From: Thalassocella blandensis | Lineage (GTDB): Bacteria > Pseudomonadota > Gammaproteobacteria > Pseudomonadales > Cellvibrionaceae | Reading direction: 5' to 3' | DNA: 64,000 nt | Assembly (NCBI GenBank): GCA_902141825.1 | Contig: CABFPG010000002.1 | Location: 186,001 to 250,000 of the forward strand | Translations under genes and position numbers: made by a program | Notes under the pieces: model-generated | Seen by the model: the letters and a program-made list of their open reading frames with translations, nothing else | Told to the model about the DNA's origin: nothing | Database searches by the model: none | Shown: one piece after another, positions 16,015 to 24,974 of the stretch | Layout: the number at the start of each line of letters is the position of its first letter | How positions within the stretch are numbered: the stretch's first letter is position 1

Positions 16015-18072
16015 ATGTCAGCGACGTACGGAAATCTGATCGAATTCATCAACCAGCCTAACTTTGAAGATAACGATGCAATATTTTTAACCGGTGCAAC
16101 AGGCTTTTTAGGCGGACATTTCCTGTTCTGGAAATTGCAAACGCCGGGAAAAGTTTACGTTTTAGTGCGTGCTTCCGATGCAGACAACGCCCGGCAACGG
16201 ATTCGGGACAACCTTGAAGTATGCGCGCGCAGCTATAATCTTCCCATGTTAGCCGACAGTGTTTTAAATGAACGTCTCATTTGCGTTATTGGCGAATTAA
16301 AATCCTCAAAACTGGGGATTTCAGAAGAACAGATTGCCGAACTTGCGCAAGCCGGTATTCGCGAAGTCTGGCACAGCGCTGCCAGCCTATCCTTTCGCTG
16401 GGAGGACAAAGATAAAATCGATGCTACGAACCTGCTTGGCGTAGAAAACTTACTCGAACTTGCCAGCATGTGTGATATTCCCCGAATTGTTTACGTTTCT
16501 ACGGCTTACACAGCCGGGAGAAAGAAAGGCAATATTAGCGAGGATTATCATGCAGAAGACACCGAGTTCGCCAACTACTATGAGGCGAGCAAATGCGCGG
16601 CTGAAAAACTGGTGGCTAACTACATCAGTGAACACGGAATGAAAAGCACAATTGTGCGCCCATCCATTATCGTCGGACCAGAATCTACCCAATGTAGCGG
16701 CGGTACGCGATTTGGGCTTTACGGCTTTTGCCAGGAAATGTACCAAATGAGAGATACGCTCTCACAGGTAAAAAAGACACTGCGTTTAGTAGGCGATAGA
16801 GATTGTTTAGGGAATTTCATTCCAGTGGATCACGTCGTTTACGACATGCTTTACCTGAAAAAAATAGGCTTTGGCGATCAAACTATTTATCACGCTACAA
16901 ACCCCAACAACATCAAGATACTGGATGTGATGAAGCAGTGCGAAAAGCACAACGGTATTGACTGTATTGATATAGTGCCCGTCCGCGACGGCAAAGTTTC
17001 ATCTTTTGAAAACCTGTTCGACAGTAAAACAAAATTTTATGAAGGTTATTACGGCACACAAAAGCTTTTCGAACGAAGCCTGCCACCACACAAAAAAATT
17101 AGCTTAAGCGATATTGATAACTATGTGCGCCTGTTTGTGGAAGAGCTGGAAGCGGAAAAACAAGGAACCATTTTTGATCGGACCCAAGTGACCAGTTGGG
17201 ATAACCAGAATATCACAGTAAACGTCATTGGCGACCCGGCAAAAACGCCCATTGTTATTGCCAATGCTTACGGAATGCCGGTCGATTTCGTCACGCCACT
17301 CGCCCGCCGACTCAGCCACAACCACTTTGTAATAACCTGGGATACACGCTGGGTTCCAGCATTAACGCAGGCGTTTGAACTGGACAAATGCAACTCCCTG
17401 ACTCATGCAAAAGATCTTATAGCCATACTGGATCACTTTGACCTACCCAAAGCCTCGATTGTGGGATGGAGCAGCGGTGCACAGGTGTGTTTGCGCACGA
17501 TGCAGGAGTTCTCCGAACGCATCGAAGCATGCGTTTTGCTAAATGGCGGCGTTTCACTCAAAAATGACTCCGATATTCCAATGACCATATTCGAAGAGAA
17601 TTTGCGTTCTCTCTTACCGAAGATCAGCAGCAATAGACGTATGGCAGAATTTTATTGTCAATTGATTTACGGAAATCAGAATGCGAACGAAAGCGATGAG
17701 AATGCGATTTCTTCTATTCTTACCAGTACAGACCCCTATCTGCTTTACATGACAAGCATGCCCTTCCGAACCACGGAATCGCTGTTTAGATACGCTAACA
17801 TGATGAACAATCTGTTCCACGAGCCGGAAGATGCTTACACCACGGGCGTTCAAACACGCACATTAGTATTTGGCTGCGACCAGGATGAAGTCACACATCC
17901 ATTGCTTGCCAAAGCGCTAAAACAAAAGCTGGCTAACGCAGAACTGGTAATAGAGGAAAATGCCGGACACTTTGCACAGTTTTACGATGAAAAGGTTGCA
18001 AAAATGGTCTCCGACTTTGTCAATGCAAAGCAGCACTTGACTACGCAGCAGGTGGAAGCTGAGTGCCTATGA
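16015..18072 (+). CDS. Thioester reductase fused to an alpha/beta hydrolase
   Basis: This 685-residue protein has two parts. Residues about 22-385 are a Male-sterility/thioester reductase (R) domain: G27-ATG30-FLG33 nucleotide motif in FLTGATGFLGG, VWHSAASLSF, and the catalytic Y189-EAS-K193. Residues about 396-680 are an alpha/beta hydrolase: nucleophile S486 in GWSSG (484-488), acid D622 or D624 in FGCDQDE, and H652 in NAGHFAQF. R domains normally end NRPS modules and release an aldehyde or alcohol using NADPH; a hydrolase joined to a free R domain is unusual, because both are product-release activities. It may cleave a by-product, act on the aldehyde or edit mis-loaded carriers. The gene follows the carrier gene by 26 bp and overlaps the adenylation gene by 4 bp. 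Confidence 0.88.
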   Translation: MSATYGNLIEFINQPNFEDNDAIFLTGATGFLGGHFLFWKLQTPGKVYVLVRASDADNARQRIRDNLEVCARSYNLPMLADSVLNERLICVIGELKSSKLGISEEQIAELAQAGIREVWHSAASLSFRWEDKDKIDATNLLGVENLLELASMCDIPRIVYVSTAYTAGRKKGNISEDYHAEDTEFANYYEASKCAAEKLVANYISEHGMKSTIVRPSIIVGPESTQCSGGTRFGLYGFCQEMYQMRDTLSQVKKTLRLVGDRDCLGNFIPVDHVVYDMLYLKKIGFGDQTIYHATNPNNIKILDVMKQCEKHNGIDCIDIVPVRDGKVSSFENLFDSKTKFYEGYYGTQKLFERSLPPHKKISLSDIDNYVRLFVEELEAEKQGTIFDRTQVTSWDNQNITVNVIGDPAKTPIVIANAYGMPVDFVTPLARRLSHNHFVITWDTRWVPALTQAFELDKCNSLTHAKDLIAILDHFDLPKASIVGWSSGAQVCLRTMQEFSERIEACVLLNGGVSLKNDSDIPMTIFEENLRSLLPKISSNRRMAEFYCQLIYGNQNANESDENAISSILTSTDPYLLYMTSMPFRTTESLFRYANMMNNLFHEPEDAYTTGVQTRTLVFGCDQDEVTHPLLAKALKQKLANAELVIEENAGHFAQFYDEKVAKMVSDFVNAKQHLTTQQVEAECL

Positions 18073-19751
18073 TCGGGAAACTTCTTCAAGATAGCAGCAA
18101 CAAGTTTGAGGGCCGCCCCGCCCTCCATGTTGCCGGCCAGTTTTATACTTACAATGATCTTTTTATTGCCGGTAATACAATCGCCAATGCCCTCATAGAA
18201 TGTCAAGAACAAGAACACCAGAGTCAACGCGTACTGGTACTGACTAAAAAAACATTTAGTGGGTTTGCTGCAATTTGCGGATGCTTTCTTTCAGGCTGCA
18301 CCTACGTTCCTATCAATCCCGGTTTCCCAACGCAAAAACTCGTTGATATCGCGCTACGCAGTCAAGCCAATTTGATCATTGCGGATCAGTCCTGTATCCA
18401 GGAACTTGGCAAACTGCTTACCGCGCTTTCTCAAGTGGATTCTTCTGACTTATTTAAAGGCAAAGTATTAGCACTGGATTGGCAGGATGCGGACTGGAAC
18501 ACCTTAAATGAAAACATGCAAACTGCCGCAACATACGAGAATTCGATACTGGCCATTTTTTCTCGCGATGCATCTCAAACCGGCGCTCATACCGAACAGC
18601 ACTATTCCATAGTGCAAGCAAGTGATTCACTGGCTTACATCATGTTTACATCCGGTAGCACCGGCATCCCAAAAGGCGTACCCGTTTCCCAGGGTAATGT
18701 GATTAGCTATATAAACCATATAAAAGCGCTTTACAATTTTAACGAGTATGACAGGCACAGCCAGTTCTTTGAATTTACCTTTGATTTGTCCATACATGAT
18801 TTATTGGTGTGCTGGGCTACCGGTGGTTGCCTCTTTGCGGCAGATGAATTTGCCAAGCTCATGCCTTTGCAGTTTGCAGCTAAGCACGAACTTACCGTAT
18901 GGTTTTCTGTCCCGTCTCAGGTCAGCACCGCTAAATCCATTTTGAAACAAAAGTTCTATTCAATCTCACTCCCCCATTTGAGATACACCCTGTTTTGCGG
19001 AGAAGCCTTACCCACTGCAACAGTAAAAGACTGGCAGAAGGTAGCTCCCAACAGCCATATAGACAACCTCTACGGCCCCACCGAGGCCACCATCGCCTAC
19101 ACTATTTTGCGCTACCAGGAAGCAAAACATGGTGCACTCCCGGTGGTGCCAATTGGAAAACCGTTTGCTTACAATGGCTTTGATATCGTAGCACCATTAG
19201 AGTTGTCGCAACCCGATGCCTCCGCGCAAACGAACCCCATGGGGGAACTATGCTTAACCGGCCCGCAGGTAGTGGAAGAATACTGGCAGGATAAAAACGC
19301 AACAGAAAAGGCATTTTTTATTCGAGAGAATGAACACCCGCACCATTTCAAACAAAAGCTTTACCGAACCGGGGACTTAGTGTCCAAAGACGAGGAAGGC
19401 GTACTTCACTACCATGGCCGCTGCGACCACCAGATAAAAATACGCGGGTATCGGGTAGAACTTCAAGAAATTGAACACCGCATTCGCGAAAACTCTGGAA
19501 GCCATCACGTAGCCGTAGTGCCCTTCCCCAACAATAAAAACAGCATCGCGGAAAAACTGATTGCCTTTTATAGCACCTGCAATGTTCAACAAGCTGATAT
19601 TATTAAGGCCTGCCAACAAAACCTGCCAGTGTACATGGTGCCAGATCACTTTGAAGCGCTGGAGACGCTACCATTAAACTCGAACGGCAAAATAGACAGA
19701 CCATCATTGGCCAAACTCGCTGAGCAGTTGTTTGAAACTGCTCCCGCGTAA
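18069..19751 (+). CDS. Stand-alone NRPS adenylation enzyme
   Basis: This protein of about 560 residues is an adenylate-forming enzyme with the NRPS core motifs in order: A3 TSGSTGIPKGVPVS (about 194), A4 FEFTFDLSIHD (about 235), A5 NLYGPTEATIAYT, A7 YRTGDLV, A8 HGRCDHQIKIRGYRVELQEIE, and A10 LPLNSNGKIDRPSL with the catalytic Lys. The Asp in FDLS matches the residue that binds the alpha-amino group in amino-acid-activating domains, so an alpha-amino acid is the likely substrate; the side-chain code was not worked out. No carrier or condensation domain is attached. I start it at ATG 18069, which overlaps the reductase stop as ATGA; a GTG 6 nt earlier is possible. It would load the free carrier protein of this operon. 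Confidence 0.92.
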   Translation: MIGKLLQDSSNKFEGRPALHVAGQFYTYNDLFIAGNTIANALIECQEQEHQSQRVLVLTKKTFSGFAAICGCFLSGCTYVPINPGFPTQKLVDIALRSQANLIIADQSCIQELGKLLTALSQVDSSDLFKGKVLALDWQDADWNTLNENMQTAATYENSILAIFSRDASQTGAHTEQHYSIVQASDSLAYIMFTSGSTGIPKGVPVSQGNVISYINHIKALYNFNEYDRHSQFFEFTFDLSIHDLLVCWATGGCLFAADEFAKLMPLQFAAKHELTVWFSVPSQVSTAKSILKQKFYSISLPHLRYTLFCGEALPTATVKDWQKVAPNSHIDNLYGPTEATIAYTILRYQEAKHGALPVVPIGKPFAYNGFDIVAPLELSQPDASAQTNPMGELCLTGPQVVEEYWQDKNATEKAFFIRENEHPHHFKQKLYRTGDLVSKDEEGVLHYHGRCDHQIKIRGYRVELQEIEHRIRENSGSHHVAVVPFPNNKNSIAEKLIAFYSTCNVQQADIIKACQQNLPVYMVPDHFEALETLPLNSNGKIDRPSLAKLAEQLFETAPA

Positions 19752-19827
19752 AATAGTTATATTGCTAAATATGACTCACTAAAGCTGGCTCACTAAAAGC
19801 TAACCCACTGAATCTGGAGCTACCCAC

Positions 19828-20286
19828 ATGACTTCTCACCATTCACCCTGTATTTTTTGCGATATTGTCAACAATAACGCAAAGTCATTCACGGTGTTTG
19901 CGACAGATCAGTACAGCCTGGTCCTGGATATTTACCCCATTACTTTTGGCCACATGCTTCTAATCAGCCACACTCATGCATCACACATTCACCAACTCCC
20001 CGAGCAGGAATTTAGCGCTATGATCGAAGCGACTAAAAAGATTACAGAAAAACTGCCTGCATCCCTGCCCGACATTTCCGACTGCAATATTATTATCAAT
20101 AACGGCTCGACCGCCAACCAGCATATTCCCCATGCTCACATCCATATTATTCCCAGAAGAAAAGGCGATACGTTGCGTTTTTACTGGCGCTTGCTCACCC
20201 GCTTCGTCTTGCCATTCAGCCGCTTGAATTCAACACAAAAACTTGAAAACGCCCACCAGGCTTTGGAAGCTATTTTACTGAAATAA
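19828..20286 (+). CDS. HIT family hydrolase
   Basis: This 152-residue protein has the histidine triad H102-AH104-IH106-IIP in IPHAHIHIIPRR and the usual N-terminal CIFCDIV. HIT proteins hydrolyse or transfer nucleoside phosphates such as aminoacyl- or acyl-AMP and dinucleoside polyphosphates. It lies 76 bp after the adenylation gene on the same strand, with TGGAGC before the ATG, and may be the last gene of the operon. A role in clearing adenylates released by the adenylation enzyme is attractive but unproved. The C-terminal tail (YWRLLTRFVLPFSR) is a variable addition. Confidence 0.9.
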   Translation: MTSHHSPCIFCDIVNNNAKSFTVFATDQYSLVLDIYPITFGHMLLISHTHASHIHQLPEQEFSAMIEATKKITEKLPASLPDISDCNIIINNGSTANQHIPHAHIHIIPRRKGDTLRFYWRLLTRFVLPFSRLNSTQKLENAHQALEAILLK

Positions 20287-20354
20287 TGCAGCGTTTTTAG
20301 CAGCAACAATTTAAAGAAACGACCTTAAGCCACAACTCTCGCCAAACCGCCTTC

Positions 20355-21236
20355 TCAGGCTTTTTTACGGATAGATATAACAATCCCCAAAACGATAATA
20401 CCTGCAGCCAATACCGACCAGACACTTTGTTTTTCATCCAGTAATATCCAGGCGAAAGCACCGGCCAGCACAGGTGTGGACATGCAGATAATATTATGCA
20501 GCACAGGATCTATACGGGCGGATGCCAGGGTATTGAATAAGGTGGGTAAAACAGTGGCAATACCGGCCAGGCCAAGCAACATAAGCAAGGAAAAGTGATC
20601 TGGCAATGCAGGAGAGCTTCCAATAAACAAGCCGGGAATACAAATCACACTTCCCAGCAAAACCGTTTTAAGGCTTAACAATAACGCATCTGGACCTTTG
20701 TTACTTTCTGTGTTTTTTTCACCTGCCAGCGCCTGATGCCACACAATCACGGCATACAACGCTCTCACACATGCTGCACCGAGCGCACACGCTGCACCAA
20801 TCCACGTTGTCAGCGACAGAACGAGATTCCCATTGCCGCTTTGAATCGCCACATAAATACTGATACCGGTTAACGTCACCACAAACCCAACCACTTGATG
20901 CAGGTGATACATTCGAAATTTAATAAACTGCAGAATAAACGCAATAACCGGTGTAGCAGCTATCACCAGAACAACCAGCGACACCGGCGCCAGACTGAAT
21001 GCCGTAGTGGCGAATATGTAGTAGGCCGTCATCAGAGAAGCCAGACCAAAGCCGCGCCACGCCAGTAATTTCCCACGCTCAATGGCACGCCTGCCTATGG
21101 CGAAAATCAGAACGCTTAACATCATCGCCAACAAAAAACGAAACCAGAGTAAATGCCCGACCGGAATTGCGTGGAGGTATTTAATAAATATACCCGTTGT
21201 AGCCCAAAGCACGGCGCTACCAATACTGTAAAACAT
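20355..21236 (-). CDS. EamA/DMT family exporter
   Basis: This 293-residue membrane protein has ten predicted helices in two EamA repeats, about 5-135 and 150-290. The second repeat ends MSTPVLAGAFAWILLDEKQSVWSVLAAGIIVLGIVI, the typical (P)xxa.l.gw.lLgE.....q..G..lIl.Gv pattern. Such carriers export amino acids, metabolites or drugs. It lies 63 bp after the AraC-type gene on the same strand and is convergent with the HIT gene. It could export the product of the metabolite operon or belong only with the AraC regulator; the sequence does not decide. Confidence 0.9.
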   Translation of the reverse strand: MFYSIGSAVLWATTGIFIKYLHAIPVGHLLWFRFLLAMMLSVLIFAIGRRAIERGKLLAWRGFGLASLMTAYYIFATTAFSLAPVSLVVLVIAATPVIAFILQFIKFRMYHLHQVVGFVVTLTGISIYVAIQSGNGNLVLSLTTWIGAACALGAACVRALYAVIVWHQALAGEKNTESNKGPDALLLSLKTVLLGSVICIPGLFIGSSPALPDHFSLLMLLGLAGIATVLPTLFNTLASARIDPVLHNIICMSTPVLAGAFAWILLDEKQSVWSVLAAGIIVLGIVISIRKKA

Positions 21237-21299
21237 AGGCGTATCTAAATAGAAAAGAGAAAAGCAAAAAAGACCAAATGAATATCAGCAGTAGAAACC

Positions 21300-22238
21300 C
21301 TACCAAGCGATATCAGCGAGTGACCGAAAAGGATTGCTTGCAGCCTGCAAGGTTGCGTAATGTGCTGGAGAGACGCCAGTAACTCGTTTAAAAGTACGGC
21401 AAAAGTGCGCCTGATCTGCAAAACCACATTGCATGGCGACGTCCACTGGCCGCCCACCAATCGCTAATAAGGATTGTGCGTGCTTAATACGGAACTGACG
21501 ATGCCAGGCGTGAGGCGGTAAGCCATAGTATTTTTTAAAAGCACGATTTAGATGAAACCCATCCATATGCGCAGCTTCAGACAACTGAACCAAACTGATA
21601 TTGTCATTCGGGTGAGAAGCTAAAAAATCCCGAGCCCGCTTGACTGCATTTAACGTTTTACCCGCAATTCTGCCTGCAGCTCTCTCTACACCTCGCCCAG
21701 CACCTTGCCCAGCACCTCCCCCAGCAACAGAACCCGCAAGACCAACTACAGTACGACCGGTGCTCATATCTGGAATTTTATCGGCACGATGATGCGTAAA
21801 AAAGCAGTTTAGTGTTTCTGCGAGTAAGCTTTCCATTGCCAAGGTATCTTTTTCCGGAACTGCTTGGAAAAAACTGTGAAGTAATTGACTTAGATGTGAG
21901 TTCTCAATCGACACATCACATAAATAATAATGTTTATACTGCCCTGTTAATCGTTCGACCAACGCATTGGGTACAATCAAAGAACGAAATGCCCACCCTG
22001 CAGCCGCCGGTACGCTGCTGGAATGACTTTCTTCCGGAGCCATCGCTACAACGTTTCCTTTTTTTGCTGTATAGCTCTTACTATTGTATTCAAGTTGCTG
22101 CTCGCCGGCATCAATCACGGACAACATTAACCCTTCGTGGCTATGCTTATCAAAATGGTGGAAACGCCCCCAGGTGATTTCACACCCCTCCAGGTTTTTA
22201 ACTGTGGATTTAAAAGCAATCTGGCTGGCTGCAGCCAT
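21300..22238 (-). CDS. AraC-type regulator with cupin domain and Gly-rich linker
   Basis: This 312-residue regulator has an N-terminal cupin-like sensor (about 20-150; HFDKHSHEGLMLSVIDAGEQ and GNVVAMAPEESHSS) and a C-terminal pair of helix-turn-helix motifs (about 198-297; LVQLSEAAHMDGFHLNRAFK and PVDVAMQCGFADQAHFCRTFKRVTGVSPAHY). The group is often linked to amino-acid or drug exporters of the EamA/LysE type, in line with the EamA gene that follows. Between the domains, residues about 161-193 form an unusual Gly/Ala/Arg stretch (GLAGSVAGGGAGQGAGRGVE). This looks like an expanded flexible linker. The effector is unknown. Confidence 0.92.
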   Translation of the reverse strand: MAAASQIAFKSTVKNLEGCEITWGRFHHFDKHSHEGLMLSVIDAGEQQLEYNSKSYTAKKGNVVAMAPEESHSSSVPAAAGWAFRSLIVPNALVERLTGQYKHYYLCDVSIENSHLSQLLHSFFQAVPEKDTLAMESLLAETLNCFFTHHRADKIPDMSTGRTVVGLAGSVAGGGAGQGAGRGVERAAGRIAGKTLNAVKRARDFLASHPNDNISLVQLSEAAHMDGFHLNRAFKKYYGLPPHAWHRQFRIKHAQSLLAIGGRPVDVAMQCGFADQAHFCRTFKRVTGVSPAHYATLQAASNPFRSLADIAW

Positions 22239-22843
22239 AAGGCACCTCGCGTGTTACATCGAATACTTAATCATTATGATGCATTTATAGCAGTGTTGAA
22301 GCATTTTATATTGAACAATCTTGGCGAAATTGGAGAATACTTCCCGCGAAGACCCAACCAAAAGTGGCGCGTAAAAGTTAATGCTATTCGATTATTTACT
22401 TTAAACATAAACGATATACTATTGATTTATAAAGCTTTTTAAAAATTCATCACTATTCACAAAACCTGCCTCTTCTAATTTTTTAAAGAAACATATCCCT
22501 TGTTAATTTCGCCGGCCGCAGTAAGCAGCACCCTTTCGCCTTCTGAACATTAAACAAACACACAATAAAAAATTGCGCCTGCGATTTAGGGCTTCAGAAG
22601 TTAAGCTTCACCGTACCGTTCACTGCATTCCAAAGGCACGTTATACTAGCGAACGAATTTATCCGGCATGGTAAAAATGGCGAGTTCCGACCTTTACGAG
22701 TCAGCCCACCCTGCTCATGTCTTTTCAACAGATTAAAAAGTTTAAGGCCAATTAAACAAGCAAGCCCAAGCGCTTTATTCAACACCCATAACCCACTTAG
22801 CTAAATTCATAACTAGCATAACCAACCTAATAAGTCGTCACGA
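22239..22843. other. Long intergenic region without a recognisable gene
   Basis: These 605 bp separate the divergent AraC and TSUP genes. No frame has a recognisable product. A 63-codon minus-strand frame (22594-22785) has no homology I can see and is probably chance. The two ends must hold the promoters of the flanking genes. Confidence 0.5.
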
Positions 22844-23674
22844 ATGAGTATCCTTGATTTTATAACGAACAATTTCCTTACATTTTTAGCATTAGTTGGC
22901 ACTGGTGTATTTGCAGGTGTTTTAGCCGGCTTGCTCGGCGTTGGTGGTGGCATTGTGATTGTGCCGGTGCTATTTTTTCTGTTCCAGGGTTTTGGTGTAT
23001 CCCCCGAGTCTGCCATGGTGGTTGCAACTGCAACCTCACTCGCCACCATCGTTCCAACTTCGATAAGCTCTATTCGGTCTCACAACAAAAAAGGCAACGT
23101 TGACTTTAACCTATTAAAACACTGGGCCATTTTCATTCTTTTTGGCGTGCTCGCTGGCAGCTGGTTGGTGACCCGTGTTGACGGCACATTACTCACAATG
23201 CTTTTCGGAATTATTGCTACGCTGTCTGCGTTAAATATGCTGTTTAGAACTGGAAAATGTGCGCTGTTTAATCAACTCCCTGGAACGCTGGGACAGACCG
23301 CCATGGGGACCTCCATTGGCTTTTTCAGCTCTATGGTAGGTATTGGCGGCGGCACGATTTCCGTTCCATTACTTACGCTCTACAATTATCCTGCCCATAA
23401 AGCTGTCGGCACAGCGGCTGCAATTGGACTCATTATCTCTCTGCCAGGCGCATTAACCATGCTGATCCTGGGCAGCACTCCAGCAGACGCACCACCGGGA
23501 ACTTTTGGTCTGGTAAACCTTGTGGGTTTTATCTGTATTGTCCCTTTGACAGTTTTATTCGCTCCAGTTGGCGCTTCGCTCGCCGCGAAATTGGATGCAA
23601 AAAAGCTCAAGCAAGTGTTTGCGGTTGTGCTGTTGATAACGGGTTTACGAATGCTGGCACAGTTATTCCTGTGA
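22844..23674 (+). CDS. TSUP (TauE/SafE) family anion exporter
   Basis: This 276-residue membrane protein has about eight helices in two repeats. Each repeat carries the TSUP motif: VLAGLLGVGGGIVIVPVL near 27-44 and FFSSMVGIGGGTISVPLL near 165-182. The family moves sulphite, sulphoacetate or other sulphur anions and other small organic acids across the inner membrane. The start ATG has a poor ribosome-binding site. It converges with mesD across a strong terminator. A link to the sulphur metabolism of the methionine genes is only suggested by position. Confidence 0.92.
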   Translation: MSILDFITNNFLTFLALVGTGVFAGVLAGLLGVGGGIVIVPVLFFLFQGFGVSPESAMVVATATSLATIVPTSISSIRSHNKKGNVDFNLLKHWAIFILFGVLAGSWLVTRVDGTLLTMLFGIIATLSALNMLFRTGKCALFNQLPGTLGQTAMGTSIGFFSSMVGIGGGTISVPLLTLYNYPAHKAVGTAAAIGLIISLPGALTMLILGSTPADAPPGTFGLVNLVGFICIVPLTVLFAPVGASLAAKLDAKKLKQVFAVVLLITGLRMLAQLFL

Positions 23675-23756
23675 ACCTTTGGGCTAAGTTTTAGGTGACA
23701 TGTCATAGGTGAAATGTCATAAGTGCATACCATAGCCCAATAAAATACACAGACAT

Positions 23757-23790
23757 AAAAAAGCCGGCTTGAAAGCTTTCCAAGCCGGCT
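23757..23790 (-). terminator. Strong intrinsic terminator between TSUP and mesD
   Basis: AGCCGGCTTG (23762-23771) and CAAGCCGGCT (23781-23790) form an exact 10-bp stem with a 9-nt loop. On the minus strand the stem is followed by a run of six T (23757-23762 complement), a textbook terminator for mesD. It may also slow plus-strand reading from the TSUP gene. Confidence 0.9.
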
Positions 23791-23814
23791 GATATAAAAG
23801 GAATTGCGTTGTTA

Positions 23815-24840
23815 CTAGGCAAGCTCTTTACGGACTATTTCCGCGCCTGCATGCAAAGCGCTCAGCTTGCCTCTCGCTACATCGCGAGGCAGAGGTGCCA
23901 TACCGCAATTGGTACAGGGATAAAGTTTATCCGCATCTACATACTTAAGCGCTTCTCGCAAAGTGGCCGCAACCTCTTCCGGAGTTTCAATTGTTTCACT
24001 GGCAACGTCAATCGCGCCAACCATAACTTTTTTCCCACGAATTAAGGCTAACAACTCAATCGGTACATGGGAGTTATGACACTCCAGAGAGATGATGTCG
24101 ATATTGGATTGCTGAAGCTTCGGAAATATTTGCTCGTACTGTCGCCACTCGGACCCCAGTGTGAGCTTCCAGTCAGTGTTAGCTTTAATGCCGTAACCGT
24201 AACAGATATGTACAACTGTTTCGCATTTAAGCCCTTCAATCGCCCGCTCCAAACAGGCAACGCCCCACTCACTCACCTCGTCAAAAAACACATTAAATGC
24301 AGGCTCATCAAACTGGATAATATCTACGCCAGCCGCCTCCAGATCTTTAGCTTCTTCATTCAGAATTTTGGCAAACTCCCAAGCCAGATCTTTGCGGCTT
24401 TTATAATGTGCATCATAAAGCGTATCCACCATAGTCATAGGACCTGGCAGCGCCCATTTGATTGGCTGATCTGTTTGTGCGCGTAAGAATTTTGCATCTT
24501 CAACAAATACCGGGTGCGGCCGACTTACTGGCCCAACCACGGTTGGGACGCTGGCATCATAACGATCGCGAATTTTTACTGTCTCTCTTTTTTCAAAATC
24601 CACACCGCTGAGATGCTCGATAAAGGTTGTCACAAAATGCTGTCGTGTTTGCTCGCCGTCACTCACAATATCAATCCCAGAGTGATGTTGCTCCTGCAAT
24701 GAAACACGCAAGGCATCTTGTTTGCCGCTAATTAACTCGTCATCCCGCAATTTCCACTGCGACCAAAGTTTTTCCGGTTCGGCCAGCCAGGAAGGTTTTG
24801 GAAGACTGCCAGCAGTTGACGTTGGTAGTAATTTTTTCAT
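23815..24840 (-). CDS. mesD: Core methionine synthase MesD
   Basis: This 341-residue protein matches only the C-terminal catalytic half of cobalamin-independent methionine synthase MetE. The zinc ligands are visible: H211 and C213 in VVHICYG, E253 in SLECHNS, C312 in CTNCGMAPL. It lacks the N-terminal half that binds triglutamyl-folate. The next gene upstream is DUF1852 (MesX). The pair MesD plus MesX is an established folate-independent, oxygen-dependent methionine synthase type described in Acinetobacter and relatives, and the DUF1852 neighbour is why I call it MesD rather than another short MetE homologue. A MetR-like gene and a flavin reductase gene lie close by. The ATG is preceded not by a clear Shine-Dalgarno but by a 15-bp tandem repeat array. 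Confidence 0.88.
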   Translation of the reverse strand: MKKLLPTSTAGSLPKPSWLAEPEKLWSQWKLRDDELISGKQDALRVSLQEQHHSGIDIVSDGEQTRQHFVTTFIEHLSGVDFEKRETVKIRDRYDASVPTVVGPVSRPHPVFVEDAKFLRAQTDQPIKWALPGPMTMVDTLYDAHYKSRKDLAWEFAKILNEEAKDLEAAGVDIIQFDEPAFNVFFDEVSEWGVACLERAIEGLKCETVVHICYGYGIKANTDWKLTLGSEWRQYEQIFPKLQQSNIDIISLECHNSHVPIELLALIRGKKVMVGAIDVASETIETPEEVAATLREALKYVDADKLYPCTNCGMAPLPRDVARGKLSALHAGAEIVRKELA

Positions 24841-24850
24841 ATTTATATGG

Positions 24851-24957
24851 TGTCTTTTTGTATGATGTCTTTTTGTATGATGTCTTTATAAACCGTGTCT
24901 TTTTAAACGGTATCTTTATAAACCGCGCCTATATATAAACGGTATCTTATTAAATTA
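24851..24957. repeat. 15-bp tandem repeats between mesX and mesD
   Basis: Units of 15 bp follow one another: TGTCTTTTTGTATGA at 24851 and 24866 (identical), then TGTCTTTATAAACCG 24881, TGTCTTTTTAAACGG 24896, TATCTTTATAAACCG 24911, a 17-bp variant at 24926 and a last copy at 24943. They fill almost the whole mesX-mesD gap, just before the mesD start. Confidence 0.85.
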
Positions 24958-24974
24958 GTTTTATTAATCCGGTA

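Noticed and set aside
22594-22785. Minus-strand 63-codon frame ending TVKLNF
   Set aside because: The last residues look like an outer-membrane beta-strand, but the rest has no barrel pattern and no family match, so chance is likelier.
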